A stretch of DNA of 64,000 nt from Paraliobacillus zengyii (GCF_003268595.1 NZ_CP029797.1:62001-126000); one strand, 5' to 3'; counted from the stretch's first letter, positions 8,055 through 18,679 are shown. The notes: a model not told the origin generated them from the sequence alone. Numbers and translations are program-made.

Positions 8055-11000
8055 ATGCAAGGAATAAAAGAGTATTTAAATAGCTATGATGATTTTAATT
8101 CGGTTATTGACGGCGTAAAAGTTGGTCTAAGTGAGCAACTTGTTAGTGGTTTATCTGGTTCAGCACGTAGTACGTTAGTTGCTATGTTACAAACCGCAGT
8201 TGATAAGCCGGTTTTACTAGTAACACATCAATTAACTCAAGCACAGCAGCTCTATGATGATTTAATTGAATTATCAGATCAAGACAATGTATATCTTTAT
8301 CCAGTAAATGAATTAGTAGCATCCGAAATCGCTATAGCAAGTCCAGAAATGCGAAGTCAACGAATTACCGCTCTAACAAAGTGGTCTCAAGCGAAAAATG
8401 GCGTATTAGTTGCACCTGTTTCGGCTTTAAAAAGAGTATTGCCACCAAAACATTATTGGGATACCTATCAATTAAGTTTTGAGATTGGAAAGGAGATCCC
8501 AATTAAACAGTATATGACATCATTACTGGAAATGGGCTACGATCGAGTCGACATGGTATCTAGTCCTGGTGAATACAGTATGCGCGGTGGGATTATTGAT
8601 ATGTATCCGATTACAGAGTCAAATCCAATACGGGTCGAGCTATTTGATGAGGAAGTGGATTCAATTCGTTTTTTTGATGCCGCATCCCAGCGTTCATTAG
8701 AGAAATTAGATCATATGACAATAACTCCTGTTACGGAGCTTCTTTTAACGAATAAGGATATACAACTAGGTGCAAATCGATTAGAAGCAGAATTAGCTGC
8801 ATCGTTAAAAAAATTAAAAGACTCTGGTGCAAAAGAAGTGTTGTCAGAAACAATTAGTCACGATATTGATCGAATGAAAGAGCTAGAACGTTTTCAAGAA
8901 ATGTATAAGTATGGTGGTTTTTTCTATGAGACTCCTGCTAGTTTACTAGACTATTTACCAAAAGACGGTTGTATTGTTTTAGAAGAGATGAGTCGTATAC
9001 AAGAAACCGCTATACATCTAGACGAAGAAGAAGCCCAATGGCATAACTCGCTGTTGGAAGTTAATAAAATGGTACGTGCTTTATTTATCTCTTATGATTG
9101 GCATACAGTTTGGCAAAAAATGACACACCCGAAAATTTATTTATCGGTATTTCTTCGTCATGTTCCAAACACAACACCACAAAATATTGTCAATCTTTCT
9201 TGTCGTGTCATGCAAGAGTTTCATGGACAAATGAATTTATTGCAAAATGAAATGGATCGTTGGAAGAAAGGCGATTATTCCATTATTGTTTTAGTTCCAG
9301 ACGCCCAAAGAGCTGAAAAGGTTCAGTCCATATTACGGGATTATGATATGGAAGCTGTTCTTGCTGACCAATCCATTTCGTTACCTACACAGAATATCAC
9401 CATTATGATTGGTGGGCTTAATGGAGGCTTTGAGTTACCGCTACATAAGTTGGCGATCTTAACAGAAAATGAATTATTCAAAAAAAATACGATACGTCCT
9501 AAAAGGAAACAAAAACAAAACATTTCAAATGCAGAACGAATTAAAAATTACCAAGAATTGAAAATTGGTGATTATGTTGTTCATGTTCATCACGGAATAG
9601 GTCGCTTTGTTGGTATTGAAACACTTGTTGTAAATGAAGTTCATAAAGATTATATGCTATTAAAATATTCTGGTGATGACAAGTTATTTGTACCAATTGA
9701 CCAGATTGACTTAGTACAAAAATATGTAGGATCAGAAGGAAAAGAACCAAAACTTTATAAGCTTGGTGGAACGGAATGGAAGAAAGTAAAAAGTAAAGTT
9801 CAATCTACAGTTGAAGATATTGCAGATGATTTAATTGAATTGTATGCAGAACGTGAGGCCGCAAAAGGATATGCCTTTGCAGAGGATACCGCTATGCAAC
9901 GTGAGTTTGAAGATGTCTTTCCTTATCAAGAAACAGAGGATCAACTACGGTGTATCGAAGAAATCAAACAAGATATGCAACGTATTCAACCAATGGATCG
10001 TTTGCTTTGTGGTGATGTAGGGTATGGTAAAACAGAAGTAGCGATTCGTGCAGCTTTTAAAGCGATCACAGAAGGCAAACAGGTCGCTATTTTAGTTCCA
10101 ACTACGATATTAGCTCAACAGCACTATGAGACGGTTACGGAACGTTTTCAAGATTATCCAATTAACATTGGCTTGTTAAGTCGTTTTCGTACCCGAAAAG
10201 AGCAAAAGGCTACACTAGAAGGTATGGAAAAGGGTCTTGTTGACCTAGTGATTGGTACACATCGTTTGTTATCTAAGGATGTTATTTACAAAGATATTGG
10301 TTTATTGGTTGTTGATGAAGAACAACGATTTGGTGTGAAGCATAAAGAAAAGATTAAACAATTAAAAACAAATATTGATGTGTTAACTTTAACAGCAACA
10401 CCAATACCAAGAACATTGCATATGTCTATGCTAGGAGTCAGAGACTTATCTGTAATTGAGACACCTCCAGCAAATCGTTTTCCGATTCAGACCTATGTAT
10501 TGGAGTATAATCCTGTTTTTCTAAGAGAAGCAATAGAACGTGAAATGGGACGTGGTGGACAAGTATTCTTCTTATACAATCGTGTTGAAAACATTGAAAG
10601 AATGGCACAACAGATTAGTTCATTAGTCGGTGATGCTAGAGTAGCCGTAGCTCATGGCCAAATGAATGAGTCAGAGTTAGAGAATATAATGCTAAGTTTT
10701 CTAGAAGGTGAGTATGATGTGCTTGTTAGCACTACTATCATTGAAACTGGTGTGGATATACCAAATGTAAACACATTAATTGTGTATGATGCTGATCGTA
10801 TGGGACTAAGTCAACTTTATCAGTTAAGAGGACGTGTAGGACGTAGTAATCGTATTGCATATGCTTACTTCACTTACCAAAAGGATAAGGTATTAACCGA
10901 AGTTGCGGAAAAACGATTACAGTCAATTAAAGAATTTACTGAACTTGGATCAGGTTTTAAAATTGCAATGCGTGATCTATCAATTCGAGGAGCTGGTAAT

Positions 11001-11606
11001 ATTATAGGTGCCCAACAACATGGATTTATTGATTCAGTAGGTTTTGATATGTATTCACAAATGCTAAAAGAAGCCATTGATAAGCGGAAAGTTGACTTGA
11101 CAGATGAAGTGGAAGTTGTACCATTCGAACCTGAAATGAAGCTTACGATAGATGCTTATATTCCAGATACGTATATCCCAGATGGTAAACAAAAAATCGA
11201 TATGTATAAACGTTTTCAAGCGATTACTACGTTGGAAGATGTAGAAGATGTTCGTGAAGAATTAACCGATCGTTTTGGCGATTATCCATTAGAAGTTGCA
11301 AATCTAATTGATGTTACAACTTTGAAAGTGGAAGCGAAAAAGAATAGCGTAGAATCGATTAAAGAGAAGAAGAAACAAATTGAAATAATAGTAGATCAAC
11401 AAAAAAGCCAAGAGATTGATGGAGAAAAATTATTTGAATATACCACGCAGTTTGGACGCGATATGCAACTTGGTACAGATAATCTAAATTTGAAAATTAG
11501 TTTTACATTAACAGAAAAAGTGTATCCCAAGCGCTATGAACACGTGTTAGCTTTTATCAAAGCTTTAGGAGCAATGCAACGAGATGTTATTAAAAAGGAT
11601 GTATAG
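8055..11606 (+). CDS. mfd: Transcription-repair coupling factor
   Basis: Mfd is a large DNA translocase that removes RNA polymerase stalled at lesions and recruits UvrA. The 1183-residue product has the UvrB-like N-terminal module (about 1-350). The RNA polymerase interaction domain (about 500-570) begins near LKIGDYVVHVHHGIGRFVG. RecG-like helicase domains follow, with Walker A GDVGYGKT (653-660), the DEEQ box, LTATPIPRTLHMS and QLRGRVGRS. A TRCF C-terminal domain closes the protein. The ATG at 8055 follows AGGGGGAAA and matches homologue starts; 36 extra in-frame codons upstream are not conserved. Confidence 0.97.
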   Translation: MQGIKEYLNSYDDFNSVIDGVKVGLSEQLVSGLSGSARSTLVAMLQTAVDKPVLLVTHQLTQAQQLYDDLIELSDQDNVYLYPVNELVASEIAIASPEMRSQRITALTKWSQAKNGVLVAPVSALKRVLPPKHYWDTYQLSFEIGKEIPIKQYMTSLLEMGYDRVDMVSSPGEYSMRGGIIDMYPITESNPIRVELFDEEVDSIRFFDAASQRSLEKLDHMTITPVTELLLTNKDIQLGANRLEAELAASLKKLKDSGAKEVLSETISHDIDRMKELERFQEMYKYGGFFYETPASLLDYLPKDGCIVLEEMSRIQETAIHLDEEEAQWHNSLLEVNKMVRALFISYDWHTVWQKMTHPKIYLSVFLRHVPNTTPQNIVNLSCRVMQEFHGQMNLLQNEMDRWKKGDYSIIVLVPDAQRAEKVQSILRDYDMEAVLADQSISLPTQNITIMIGGLNGGFELPLHKLAILTENELFKKNTIRPKRKQKQNISNAERIKNYQELKIGDYVVHVHHGIGRFVGIETLVVNEVHKDYMLLKYSGDDKLFVPIDQIDLVQKYVGSEGKEPKLYKLGGTEWKKVKSKVQSTVEDIADDLIELYAEREAAKGYAFAEDTAMQREFEDVFPYQETEDQLRCIEEIKQDMQRIQPMDRLLCGDVGYGKTEVAIRAAFKAITEGKQVAILVPTTILAQQHYETVTERFQDYPINIGLLSRFRTRKEQKATLEGMEKGLVDLVIGTHRLLSKDVIYKDIGLLVVDEEQRFGVKHKEKIKQLKTNIDVLTLTATPIPRTLHMSMLGVRDLSVIETPPANRFPIQTYVLEYNPVFLREAIEREMGRGGQVFFLYNRVENIERMAQQISSLVGDARVAVAHGQMNESELENIMLSFLEGEYDVLVSTTIIETGVDIPNVNTLIVYDADRMGLSQLYQLRGRVGRSNRIAYAYFTYQKDKVLTEVAEKRLQSIKEFTELGSGFKIAMRDLSIRGAGNIIGAQQHGFIDSVGFDMYSQMLKEAIDKRKVDLTDEVEVVPFEPEMKLTIDAYIPDTYIPDGKQKIDMYKRFQAITTLEDVEDVREELTDRFGDYPLEVANLIDVTTLKVEAKKNSVESIKEKKKQIEIIVDQQKSQEIDGEKLFEYTTQFGRDMQLGTDNLNLKISFTLTEKVYPKRYEHVLAFIKALGAMQRDVIKKDV

Positions 11607-11648
11607 TTCTTTTAACAAGCAACCATACTAAATATTACAACGGGTTAT

Positions 11649-11680
11649 TTCTGTTTCTATATAGCCATTCAGAAACAGAA
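11649..11680. other. Inverted repeat in the mfd-spoVT gap
   Basis: TTCTGTTTC (11649-11657) is the exact inverse complement of GAAACAGAA (11672-11680), with a 14-base loop. No T-run follows, so it is not a typical terminator. It could be a regulatory palindrome ahead of spoVT; its function is unknown. Confidence 0.4.
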
Positions 11681-11721
11681 CCAGTGTAATAATCATCAGA
11701 GAAAGAGAGGTAACACTCATA

Positions 11722-12255
11722 ATGAAAGCTACAGGAATTGTACGTCGCATTGATGATTTAGGAAGAGTAGTTATTCCAAAAGAGATAAGAAGGACGTTAC
11801 GAATAAGAGAAGGGGACCCATTAGAGATCTTTGTTGATCGTGAAGGGGAAGTGATATTAAAGAAATATTCACCAATTCGTGAACTTGGAACTTTTGCAAA
11901 AGAATATGCTGAAGCTATTTTTGAATCTATCGGAAATGGAGTTTTAATTTGTGACCGTGATAACTTTATAGCGGTAGCAGGTGAATCTAAAAAGGACTAT
12001 TTAGGAAAAAATATATCACAATCAATAGAAAAAGTTATGGAAGATCGGACAGGTTTAATGAAACCTGATAATGTCGCATTAGAATTAGTTGCTGATCAAG
12101 AAATATTGAATGCTTCTTACGTCATGCATCCAATTATCGCAAATGGAGATCCGATTGGCTGTGTCATTATATTTTCAACTGAAAAGTCAATGTCAACCGT
12201 AGAGCAAAAAGCAGCAGAGACAGCAGCAAGTTTCTTAGCGAGACAAATGGATTGA
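11722..12255 (+). CDS. spoVT: Stage V sporulation transcription factor SpoVT
   Basis: SpoVT is an AbrB-type regulator active in the forespore, modulating sigma-G genes. The N-terminal swapped-hairpin domain (1-50) contains MKATGIVRRIDDLGRVVIPK and REGDPLEIFVDREGE. A GAF-like domain (about 56-177) follows. The 177 residues match the family (about 178). A GAGAGG ribosome site precedes the ATG. It lies after mfd as in B. subtilis. The next conserved gene, yabM, is displaced by glcT-ptsG. Confidence 0.95.
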   Translation: MKATGIVRRIDDLGRVVIPKEIRRTLRIREGDPLEIFVDREGEVILKKYSPIRELGTFAKEYAEAIFESIGNGVLICDRDNFIAVAGESKKDYLGKNISQSIEKVMEDRTGLMKPDNVALELVADQEILNASYVMHPIIANGDPIGCVIIFSTEKSMSTVEQKAAETAASFLARQMD

Positions 12256-12264
12256 GAATATGAA

Positions 12265-12303
12265 AAAAAGTGATGGGCCTTATGGTTAGCCATCACTTTT
12301 TTT
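12265..12303 (+). terminator. spoVT terminator
   Basis: A 12-bp stem AAAAAGTGATGG / CCATCACTTTTT closes a 13-base loop and runs into T residues. Confidence 0.88.
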
Positions 12304-12397
12304 GCTTTATTATTACTTAGTACTTGCCAATTATAACGTTTGCATATAGGATTAATAGTAGTAATGGGATGAATGGCAATAGCTTTGGGGGATTGTT

Positions 12398-13240
12398 ATG
12401 GAACAAGAGCTTATGGTTGAAAAAGTCTTAAATAATAATGTCATTATTGCAACTCATCCGATTTATAAGGAAGTTGTTTTAATAGGAAAAGGCATTGGTT
12501 TTAACAAGAAACAGGGAGATGCTGTTCCGTTTGATCAAGCAGATAAGACTTTTCTATTAAAGGATAAGCAAGAAAAAGAACAGTATATGCATTTATTAGC
12601 TCATCTAGATAATGAGCTTATTAGCTTTATGAATGATATTTTGTTTTATATCGAAGAGCGAATGGGACATTCTTTGAATGAGCATATTCATGTTGCACTA
12701 ACGGATCATTTAGCATTTGCGATTAATCGCGTGCATAAAAATATTCAGTTTAACAGTCCATTTTTGTTTGAAATTGAATCACTTTATCCAAAAGAATATC
12801 AAGTAGCGACTGAAGTAGTGGCTAAGATAAAAGAACGGTTAGATGTGGTTTTCCCAGATGGAGAAGTTGGATTTATTGCTTTGCATATTCATAGCGCAGT
12901 CACAGATAAATCGCTACATGATATTAATAAGCATCATCAGTTAATTACTAAGATGATTAAAGTAATAGAGGAGAACTTAGAGGTAAAAGTAGAAAAAGGA
13001 AATGTTAACTACAATCGTTTAATTCAACATTTACATAGAGCTATTGACCGTGTTTATCAAGGGGAAAAACTAGGTGAGCAAAAAACATTAGCAGAAATGT
13101 TGAAGATGACTTATCCTTTATGCTATAATCTTTCATGGAAGTTAATCAAAGTGATGCAGAGACAATTAAATAGGCCAGTAGATGATACCGAAGTATTATA
13201 TTTGACAATTCATCTACAGCGTTTAACTGATAAAATTTAG
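12398..13240 (+). CDS. glcT: Transcription antiterminator GlcT
   Basis: GlcT is a BglG-family RNA-binding antiterminator that controls the glucose PTS gene. Residues 1-55 form the RNA-binding domain (VEKVLNNNVIIATHPIYKEVVLIGKGIGF). Two PTS regulation domains follow (about 65-170 and 175-280), with likely phosphorylation histidines in SLNEHIHVALTDH and ALHIHSA. Without glucose, phosphorylation by EII-Glc would silence it. ATG 12398 follows GGGGGATT. The 280 residues match B. subtilis GlcT. Its target RAT sequence starts at its own stop codon, just before ptsG. Confidence 0.95.
   Translation: MEQELMVEKVLNNNVIIATHPIYKEVVLIGKGIGFNKKQGDAVPFDQADKTFLLKDKQEKEQYMHLLAHLDNELISFMNDILFYIEERMGHSLNEHIHVALTDHLAFAINRVHKNIQFNSPFLFEIESLYPKEYQVATEVVAKIKERLDVVFPDGEVGFIALHIHSAVTDKSLHDINKHHQLITKMIKVIEENLEVKVEKGNVNYNRLIQHLHRAIDRVYQGEKLGEQKTLAEMLKMTYPLCYNLSWKLIKVMQRQLNRPVDDTEVLYLTIHLQRLTDKI
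13228..13236 (+). promoter_or_regulatory. Candidate ptsG promoter (extended -10)
   Basis: TGATAAAAT is an extended -10 (TG, one base, TAAAAT) within the last codons of glcT. A start about seven bases later would put the RAT at the very 5' end of the ptsG leader, as in B. subtilis. The -35 region is poor. Confidence 0.4.
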
Positions 13241-13272
13241 TTACGTGTTACTGATACGATCAGGCATGAGTA
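13241..13272 (+). promoter_or_regulatory. Ribonucleic antiterminator (RAT) for GlcT
   Basis: The sequence begins TTACGTGTTACTGATACGAT and runs into the 5' arm of the following terminator (AGGCATGAGTA). It is very like the B. subtilis ptsG RAT as I recall it. The two structures overlap and exclude each other: GlcT bound to the RAT would prevent the terminator from forming. Confidence 0.8.
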
Positions 13273-13347
13273 CAGAAGTTATCTTAGTTATTGATAGGAT
13301 ACACGTATCCAACCAATAACAAGAACTTTTATACTCATGCCTTTTTT
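13262..13347 (+). terminator. Conditional leader terminator of ptsG
   Basis: AGGCATGAGTA (13262-13272) pairs with TACTCATGCCT (13332-13342), followed by TTTTTTG. The enclosed loop has its own stem, GTTATTG (13287-13293) with CAATAAC (13314-13320), and a hairpin GGATAC / GTATCC inside it, giving a branched terminator. Its 5' arm overlaps the RAT. Confidence 0.85.
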
Positions 13348-13485
13348 GTGTGTTTATAACCTATAACTATTAGATTTAGTTGTTCTAGTGAGATTTTACA
13401 ATTATGAAAAACGCTATTACATTCATTATATTTAATTTATTACACATACTAGAACCTGCATTACTATAAAAAGGAGGAATTCGTA

Positions 13486-15504
13486 ATGTCAAACATATTT
13501 GGTACATTACAAAAAGTCGGGAAAGCACTTATGCTCCCTGTTGCGTTATTACCAGCTGCAGGTATTTTACTTGCATTTGGAACTAGTTTTGCTCAAGATC
13601 AATGGACAGAGCAGTTTACATGGTTTGCTAATCCGGGCGTATTAAAAGTTTTAGAGGTAATGGAAGCAGCTGGGGGAATTGTATTTGATAACTTACCGCT
13701 ACTATTTGCTGTTGGGGTAGCGATCGGATTATCTAAAGGAGACGGTGTGGCAGGACTTGCTGCAATCATTGGTTATTTGATTATGAATGTAACGATGGGT
13801 GTATTCGAAAATGTAACACCAGACATGGCAGCAAATGAACCAGCCTACACAAATATGTTAGGAATTGATACCGTACAAACTGGTGTTTTTGGTGGTATTA
13901 TAGTCGGTTTGCTTGCCTCGTTTCTCTATAATAGATATTTTAATATTGAATTACCACAATTCTTAGGTTTTTTTGCTGGGAAACGTTTTGTGCCAATTAT
14001 TACAGCATTTAGTTCACTAATTTTAGGTATTATCATGGTATTTGTATGGCCATTTGCACAAGATGGCTTAAACGCATTATCACACTTAATGTTAGAAACA
14101 AACCGTACACTTTCAACATTTATCTTTGGTGTAATTGAACGTTCATTAATCCCGTTTGGTTTACACCATATTTTCTATTCACCATTCTGGTTTGAGTTTG
14201 GACAATATACCAACGCAGCTGGAGAGATTGTACGTGGTGACCAAACGATTTTCTTCGCACAATTAAAAGATGGTGTAGACTTTACAGCTGGTAACTTTAT
14301 GACTGGTAAATTTCCATTTATGATGTTCGGACTTCCAGCAGCTGCACTAGCAATTTATCACACAGCTAGACCTGAAAAGAAAAAGCTTGTTGCAGGTATC
14401 ATGGGTTCTGCTGCACTTACATCTTTCTTAACTGGTATTACAGAACCACTTGAATTCTCATTTTTATTTGTAGCACCTATATTATTTGGTATTCATGCAG
14501 TTTTTGCAGGTCTATCATTTATGACGATGTACTTGTTAGATGTTAAAATTGGTATGACATTTTCAGGTGGGCTAATTGATTTTATCCTATTTGGAGTTAT
14601 GCCAAATAGAACGGAATGGTTCTGGGTAATTGTTGTTGGTCTTGTATTTGCTGTCATTTACTACTTTGGTTTCCGTTGGGCAATCTTGAAATTCAACCTA
14701 GCGACTCCAGGTCGTGAAAAAGCAGAAGAAGGCGATGATGATATACAAGAGAGTGGCGACGAAGATGATCGTCCATATGAGATACTTAAAGCAATGGGCG
14801 GACAAGAAAACATCACGAATTTAGATGCTTGTATAACACGCCTGCGTGTAAGTGTTGCTGATAAAGGAAATGTAGATAAAAAACGTCTGAAAAACTTAGG
14901 TGCTTCTGGTGTAATGGAAGTCGGCAATAACATTCAGGCAATATTTGGTACATCTTCAGACACGATTCGTGGCCAAATGCAAGATATTATTGATGGCAAA
15001 ACACCACGTCAAAAGGAAGAAGAAAGTGATTCAACATCGCCTATGATTTCTGGTAAAATCGACTTAAGTAGTCCAATGGCAGGTGAAATTTTACCAATTT
15101 CGGAAGTGCCAGATCAGGTTTTCTCACAAAAAATGATGGGTGATGGCTTTGCGGTTAAACCAACTGCAGGAAAAGTAGTTGCTCCAGTAAACGGAAAAGT
15201 ACTAAATATTTTCCCTACGAAGCACGCAATTGGTCTTCAAGCAGAAAATGGATTAGAACTATTGATCCATATCGGAATTGACACAGTGAAGCTTAAAGGT
15301 GAAGGTTTCACACAAAAAGTAGAAGAAGGACAAGAAGTGAAACAAGGAGATATCTTGATGGAAGTAGACTTAGATTATATTGCTGAAAATGCTGCATCAA
15401 CGATCACACCGATTATTTTCACTAATCTACAAGAAGGTCAATCTATAGAAGTTAAAGCAGGACAAGTAAATGAAAATCAAGGCGGAATCGTCGAGATAAA
15501 ATAA
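13486..15504 (+). CDS. ptsG: PTS glucose transporter subunit IICBA
   Basis: This is the glucose-specific enzyme II, which imports glucose with phosphorylation. The membrane IIC domain covers about residues 1-410 and includes the conserved [15 protein letters not shown]. An acidic linker leads to IIB (about 430-505) with phosphorylation Cys449 in [11 protein letters not shown] second linker leads to IIA (about 530-660) with phosphorylation His595 in [17 protein letters not shown]. An AAGGAGG ribosome site precedes the ATG. The 672 residues, slightly short of the about 699 in B. subtilis, retain all three domains. Expression should depend on the upstream RAT/terminator and GlcT. Confidence 0.95.
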   Translation: MSNIFGTLQKVGKALMLPVALLPAAGILLAFGTSFAQDQWTEQFTWFANPGVLKVLEVMEAAGGIVFDNLPLLFAVGVAIGLSKGDGVAGLAAIIGYLIMNVTMGVFENVTPDMAANEPAYTNMLGIDTVQTGVFGGIIVGLLASFLYNRYFNIELPQFLGFFAGKRFVPIITAFSSLILGIIMVFVWPFAQDGLNALSHLMLETNRTLSTFIFGVIERSLIPFGLHHIFYSPFWFEFGQYTNAAGEIVRGDQTIFFAQLKDGVDFTAGNFMTGKFPFMMFGLPAAALAIYHTARPEKKKLVAGIMGSAALTSFLTGITEPLEFSFLFVAPILFGIHAVFAGLSFMTMYLLDVKIGMTFSGGLIDFILFGVMPNRTEWFWVIVVGLVFAVIYYFGFRWAILKFNLATPGREKAEEGDDDIQESGDEDDRPYEILKAMGGQENITNLDACITRLRVSVADKGNVDKKRLKNLGASGVMEVGNNIQAIFGTSSDTIRGQMQDIIDGKTPRQKEEESDSTSPMISGKIDLSSPMAGEILPISEVPDQVFSQKMMGDGFAVKPTAGKVVAPVNGKVLNIFPTKHAIGLQAENGLELLIHIGIDTVKLKGEGFTQKVEEGQEVKQGDILMEVDLDYIAENAASTITPIIFTNLQEGQSIEVKAGQVNENQGGIVEIK

Positions 15505-15512
15505 ATAAATGT

Positions 15513-15551
15513 AACCTCTCTATCCTTAACAGGTTAGAGAGGTTTTTTTTT
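15513..15551 (+). terminator. ptsG terminator
   Basis: A perfect 10-bp stem AACCTCTCTA / TAGAGAGGTT is followed by eight T. Confidence 0.9.
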
Positions 15552-15604
15552 GTGGTATAATAGCATCCAGAAAGTATGATGTTAGACATAGAAAGGCACA
15601 TGCT

Positions 15605-17218
15605 ATGAAAAAAGAAAAATCAGATAAACAATTCTTTCAAGGAGCTCTATTGATCACACTAGCAGGGTTAATTAGTAAGATCTTAAGTGCAGGTTACCGG
15701 ATACCATTACAAAACATTACAGGAGATGTAGGTTTTTATATATATCAACAAATATACCCTTTTTTAGGAATGGCATTGATGCTCGGTTTGTATGGATTTC
15801 CCTCAGCGATATCGAAATTAGTTGCGGAACAAAATGAGACCGACGATGGACAAATGCCTCTTTCTTTTTATTATCCGATATTTGGTTTAACCTCCCTTTT
15901 TTCCATAAGCCTAGTAGTGGCTATTTACTATTGTGCCCCTTTTATAGCCCAACTAATGGGTGATATTCAATTAATTGATCCGCTAAGAATGACGGCACTA
16001 CCTTTCTTAGTTATTCCGCTTGTATCTGGATTGCGGGGAATTTTCCAAGGGTATAATAATATGCTACCAACTGCTAGTTCACAGATTATGGAACAAATTG
16101 TACGTGTTGGGTTTATAATTATGACCGCAATTTTTATAATTTCAAACCAAAAATCGTTATACATGATTGGCTCAGGAGCGGCTTTAGCTTCATTTTTAGG
16201 TGCTATTTGCGCATCTGTTGTATTATTACTATTTTGGAGAAAACAAAAAAGACAAACAACTGGCTTTGAAACGCGGTCTATTGATTGGAAGCGTACCGTT
16301 CGTGTTATCCTTGTCTATGGCATCGTAATTAGCATTAATCATATGCTACTACTGTTATTTCAATTTGCAGATGCGTTTACACTAATACCAGGTCTTTTGA
16401 AAAGCGATTTAGTCTTATTAGAAGCGCAGACTTGGAAAGGCATATTTGACCGCGGTCAACCATTGGTTCAGTTAGGAATCGTCATTGGATCCTCACTAGC
16501 ATTAGCATTACTTCCAACAATCACTACACAGCGTTTAAACAGTAAACCAGATCAATTTTACGATTATATAAAAAGCTCGTGGAAATTCAGCCTTTATTTA
16601 TCTGCTGGTGCCACCGCGGGATTGATTGCCCTTTTTCCTTATGTGAATATTTTGTTATTTAAAGATACAAGTGGTACGGTTACATTACAAATACTATCTA
16701 TCACAATTGTATTGGCGTCCTTAAGTATTACTACAGCAACTATTTTACAAGGGCTAGGATATGTCTATCGAACAGCTTTATTTGTACTTATCGGAGTAGG
16801 TTTAAAGTGGGTGCTAAATATATATTTGGTACCATACTTTGGAGTTGTTGGTGCATCAATGGCAACGGTAACAAGTGCCGCGGTTGTATTTGTTTTTAAC
16901 CTTTACCAAATTAAAAAAACATTACCACGTTTAAAACTAATTGATGTACCATGGTTACGTTTTTTCCTATCAATTAGTGGAATGCTCACTTTTATATTTG
17001 GAATGAACCGATATGGATATCAGTTATTGCAGGTGCAATCACGTATGGATCATCTAGGTTTTGTACTAGTGATAATTATCATAGGGGCCTTGATTTATCT
17101 TTTCTTATTAATACAATTAAAGGCTTTTACTGAAAAAGAAATCGACATTATACCGTTTGGGAACTTTATTTCGCAAATTATGAAAGGAGAGAAAGAAAAA
17201 AATGGTAGGAAGAATTGA
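15605..17218 (+). CDS. yabM: SpoVB/MurJ-type polysaccharide flippase family protein
   Basis: This 537-residue protein has about 14 hydrophobic segments and belongs to the MOP (MATE/MurJ/SpoVB) exporter superfamily. The opening FFQGALLITLAGLISKILSAGYRIPLQ is typical of the SpoVB-like group. Members move lipid-linked sugar intermediates across the membrane in wall, cortex or polysaccharide synthesis; the substrate here is not evident. In B. subtilis the gene at this place is yabM. Its end overlaps the start of yabN by 17 bases, so the two are translationally linked. Confidence 0.88.
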   Translation: MKKEKSDKQFFQGALLITLAGLISKILSAGYRIPLQNITGDVGFYIYQQIYPFLGMALMLGLYGFPSAISKLVAEQNETDDGQMPLSFYYPIFGLTSLFSISLVVAIYYCAPFIAQLMGDIQLIDPLRMTALPFLVIPLVSGLRGIFQGYNNMLPTASSQIMEQIVRVGFIIMTAIFIISNQKSLYMIGSGAALASFLGAICASVVLLLFWRKQKRQTTGFETRSIDWKRTVRVILVYGIVISINHMLLLLFQFADAFTLIPGLLKSDLVLLEAQTWKGIFDRGQPLVQLGIVIGSSLALALLPTITTQRLNSKPDQFYDYIKSSWKFSLYLSAGATAGLIALFPYVNILLFKDTSGTVTLQILSITIVLASLSITTATILQGLGYVYRTALFVLIGVGLKWVLNIYLVPYFGVVGASMATVTSAAVVFVFNLYQIKKTLPRLKLIDVPWLRFFLSISGMLTFIFGMNRYGYQLLQVQSRMDHLGFVLVIIIIGALIYLFLLIQLKAFTEKEIDIIPFGNFISQIMKGEKEKNGRKN

Positions 17219-18653
17219 AATAGTAGGTTTAGGTGCTGGGGATATTGATCAACTTCCGCTTGGCATTTATCGAAAGTTAACGAAGCAGGAATTACCGCTT
17301 TATTTACGGACAGTCGATCACCCTGTTATTGATGCGTTAAAAGCAGATGACATTACATATACTTCCTTCGATGCTATTTATGAAGCAAATGACCAATTTG
17401 AAGGAGTTTATCAAACGATTGCCAAAAAGTTAGTAGAAGCAGCAAAAAATACTGGATCTATTTTATACGCTGTACCAGGTCATCCTATGCTTGCTGAGAA
17501 GACGGTCCAATTATTACTGCAACAAACAGAAGTAGATGTAACTATAATCGGAGGACAAAGCTATTTGGACGCATTGTTCACAGCATTAAAGATTGATCCA
17601 ATTGATGGTTTTCAATTCTTGGACGCAACAAGTTACCAACGAAGTCAAATTGATTACCGTAATCAGATTGTTTTTTGTCAGGTGTACGATAGTTTTGTTG
17701 CTTCTGAAGTAAAGTTAACCTTATTAGAGGATCTACCACCAGAGCATCCTATTACTATTGTAGAAGCAGTAGGAAGCGGGAATGAATCGCTGCATACGAT
17801 CCCGCTAGTCGAGTTGGATCAAGGTGTTACGCTAAGTAATTTAACAAGTGTATATGTACCTCCGGTTAAAGAAGACCAGATTAATCAGAAGTTTTTTCGT
17901 CTACGTGACGTAATAGCTAAGTTGAGAGGACCGGATGGATGTCCATGGGATCAAAAACAGACACACCATTCCTTGCGCAACTATTTAATAGAAGAAGCTT
18001 ATGAATTAATTGATGCGATTAATCAAGAAGATGATGATGCAATTGCAGAAGAACTTGGTGATGTATTATTACAAGTTATGTTACATAGTCAAATTGGAGA
18101 AGATGCAGGTTATTTCACAATTGATGATGTTATAAAAGGGATTACGGATAAAATGATTCGAAGGCACCCACATGTATTTGATACAGTGGAAGTAAATGAT
18201 GAATTAGAGGTAATAGCTAACTGGGAAGCAATTAAAAGGCAAGAGAAAACCCAGCGTCCAATATCAATTTTGGACAGGGTACCAGATGCAGCTTCGCCGT
18301 TAATAAAGGCAGAAGGATTACAAAAAGAAGCAGCAAAAGTTGGGTTTGATTGGACAAACCCGGAGCCTATCTGGGATAAAGTTACAGAAGAGCTAGCAGA
18401 GGTTAAGGATGCACTTGAAAATGGAACGAATTTGCAAGTTGAAAAAGAATTTGGAGATATTCTATTTGCTATTGTTAACCTAGCAAGATATTATAAAATT
18501 AACAGTGAAATTGCTCTAGAGCAAACAAACCAGAAATTTATAGATAGGTTTCATTACATCGAAGCAGAAGTAAATAAAAGAGAATCGCTTTTGGAGTCAA
18601 TGACTCTGTTAGAATTAGATCAATTATGGCAAGAAGCTAAAAAATTAGAATAA
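17202..18653 (+). CDS. yabN: Tetrapyrrole methylase-MazG nucleotide pyrophosphohydrolase fusion
   Basis: YabN joins a tetrapyrrole methylase-like domain (about 1-220) to tandem MazG domains (about 245-345 and 380-475). The methylase-like part shows IEIVGLGAGDIDQLPLG and YAVPGHPMLAE. The MazG part shows CPWDQKQTHHSLRNYLIEEAYE with the metal-binding Glu pair, then GDVLLQVMLHSQI. MazG hydrolyses nucleoside triphosphates and cleans the nucleotide pool; the role of the methylase half is unclear. The 483 residues match B. subtilis YabN. A GAAAGGAGAG ribosome site lies inside the end of yabM. Confidence 0.93.
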   Translation: MVGRIEIVGLGAGDIDQLPLGIYRKLTKQELPLYLRTVDHPVIDALKADDITYTSFDAIYEANDQFEGVYQTIAKKLVEAAKNTGSILYAVPGHPMLAEKTVQLLLQQTEVDVTIIGGQSYLDALFTALKIDPIDGFQFLDATSYQRSQIDYRNQIVFCQVYDSFVASEVKLTLLEDLPPEHPITIVEAVGSGNESLHTIPLVELDQGVTLSNLTSVYVPPVKEDQINQKFFRLRDVIAKLRGPDGCPWDQKQTHHSLRNYLIEEAYELIDAINQEDDDAIAEELGDVLLQVMLHSQIGEDAGYFTIDDVIKGITDKMIRRHPHVFDTVEVNDELEVIANWEAIKRQEKTQRPISILDRVPDAASPLIKAEGLQKEAAKVGFDWTNPEPIWDKVTEELAEVKDALENGTNLQVEKEFGDILFAIVNLARYYKINSEIALEQTNQKFIDRFHYIEAEVNKRESLLESMTLLELDQLWQEAKKLE

Positions 18654-18679
18654 AAGTTTAGGGAGTGAGCAAATACATT

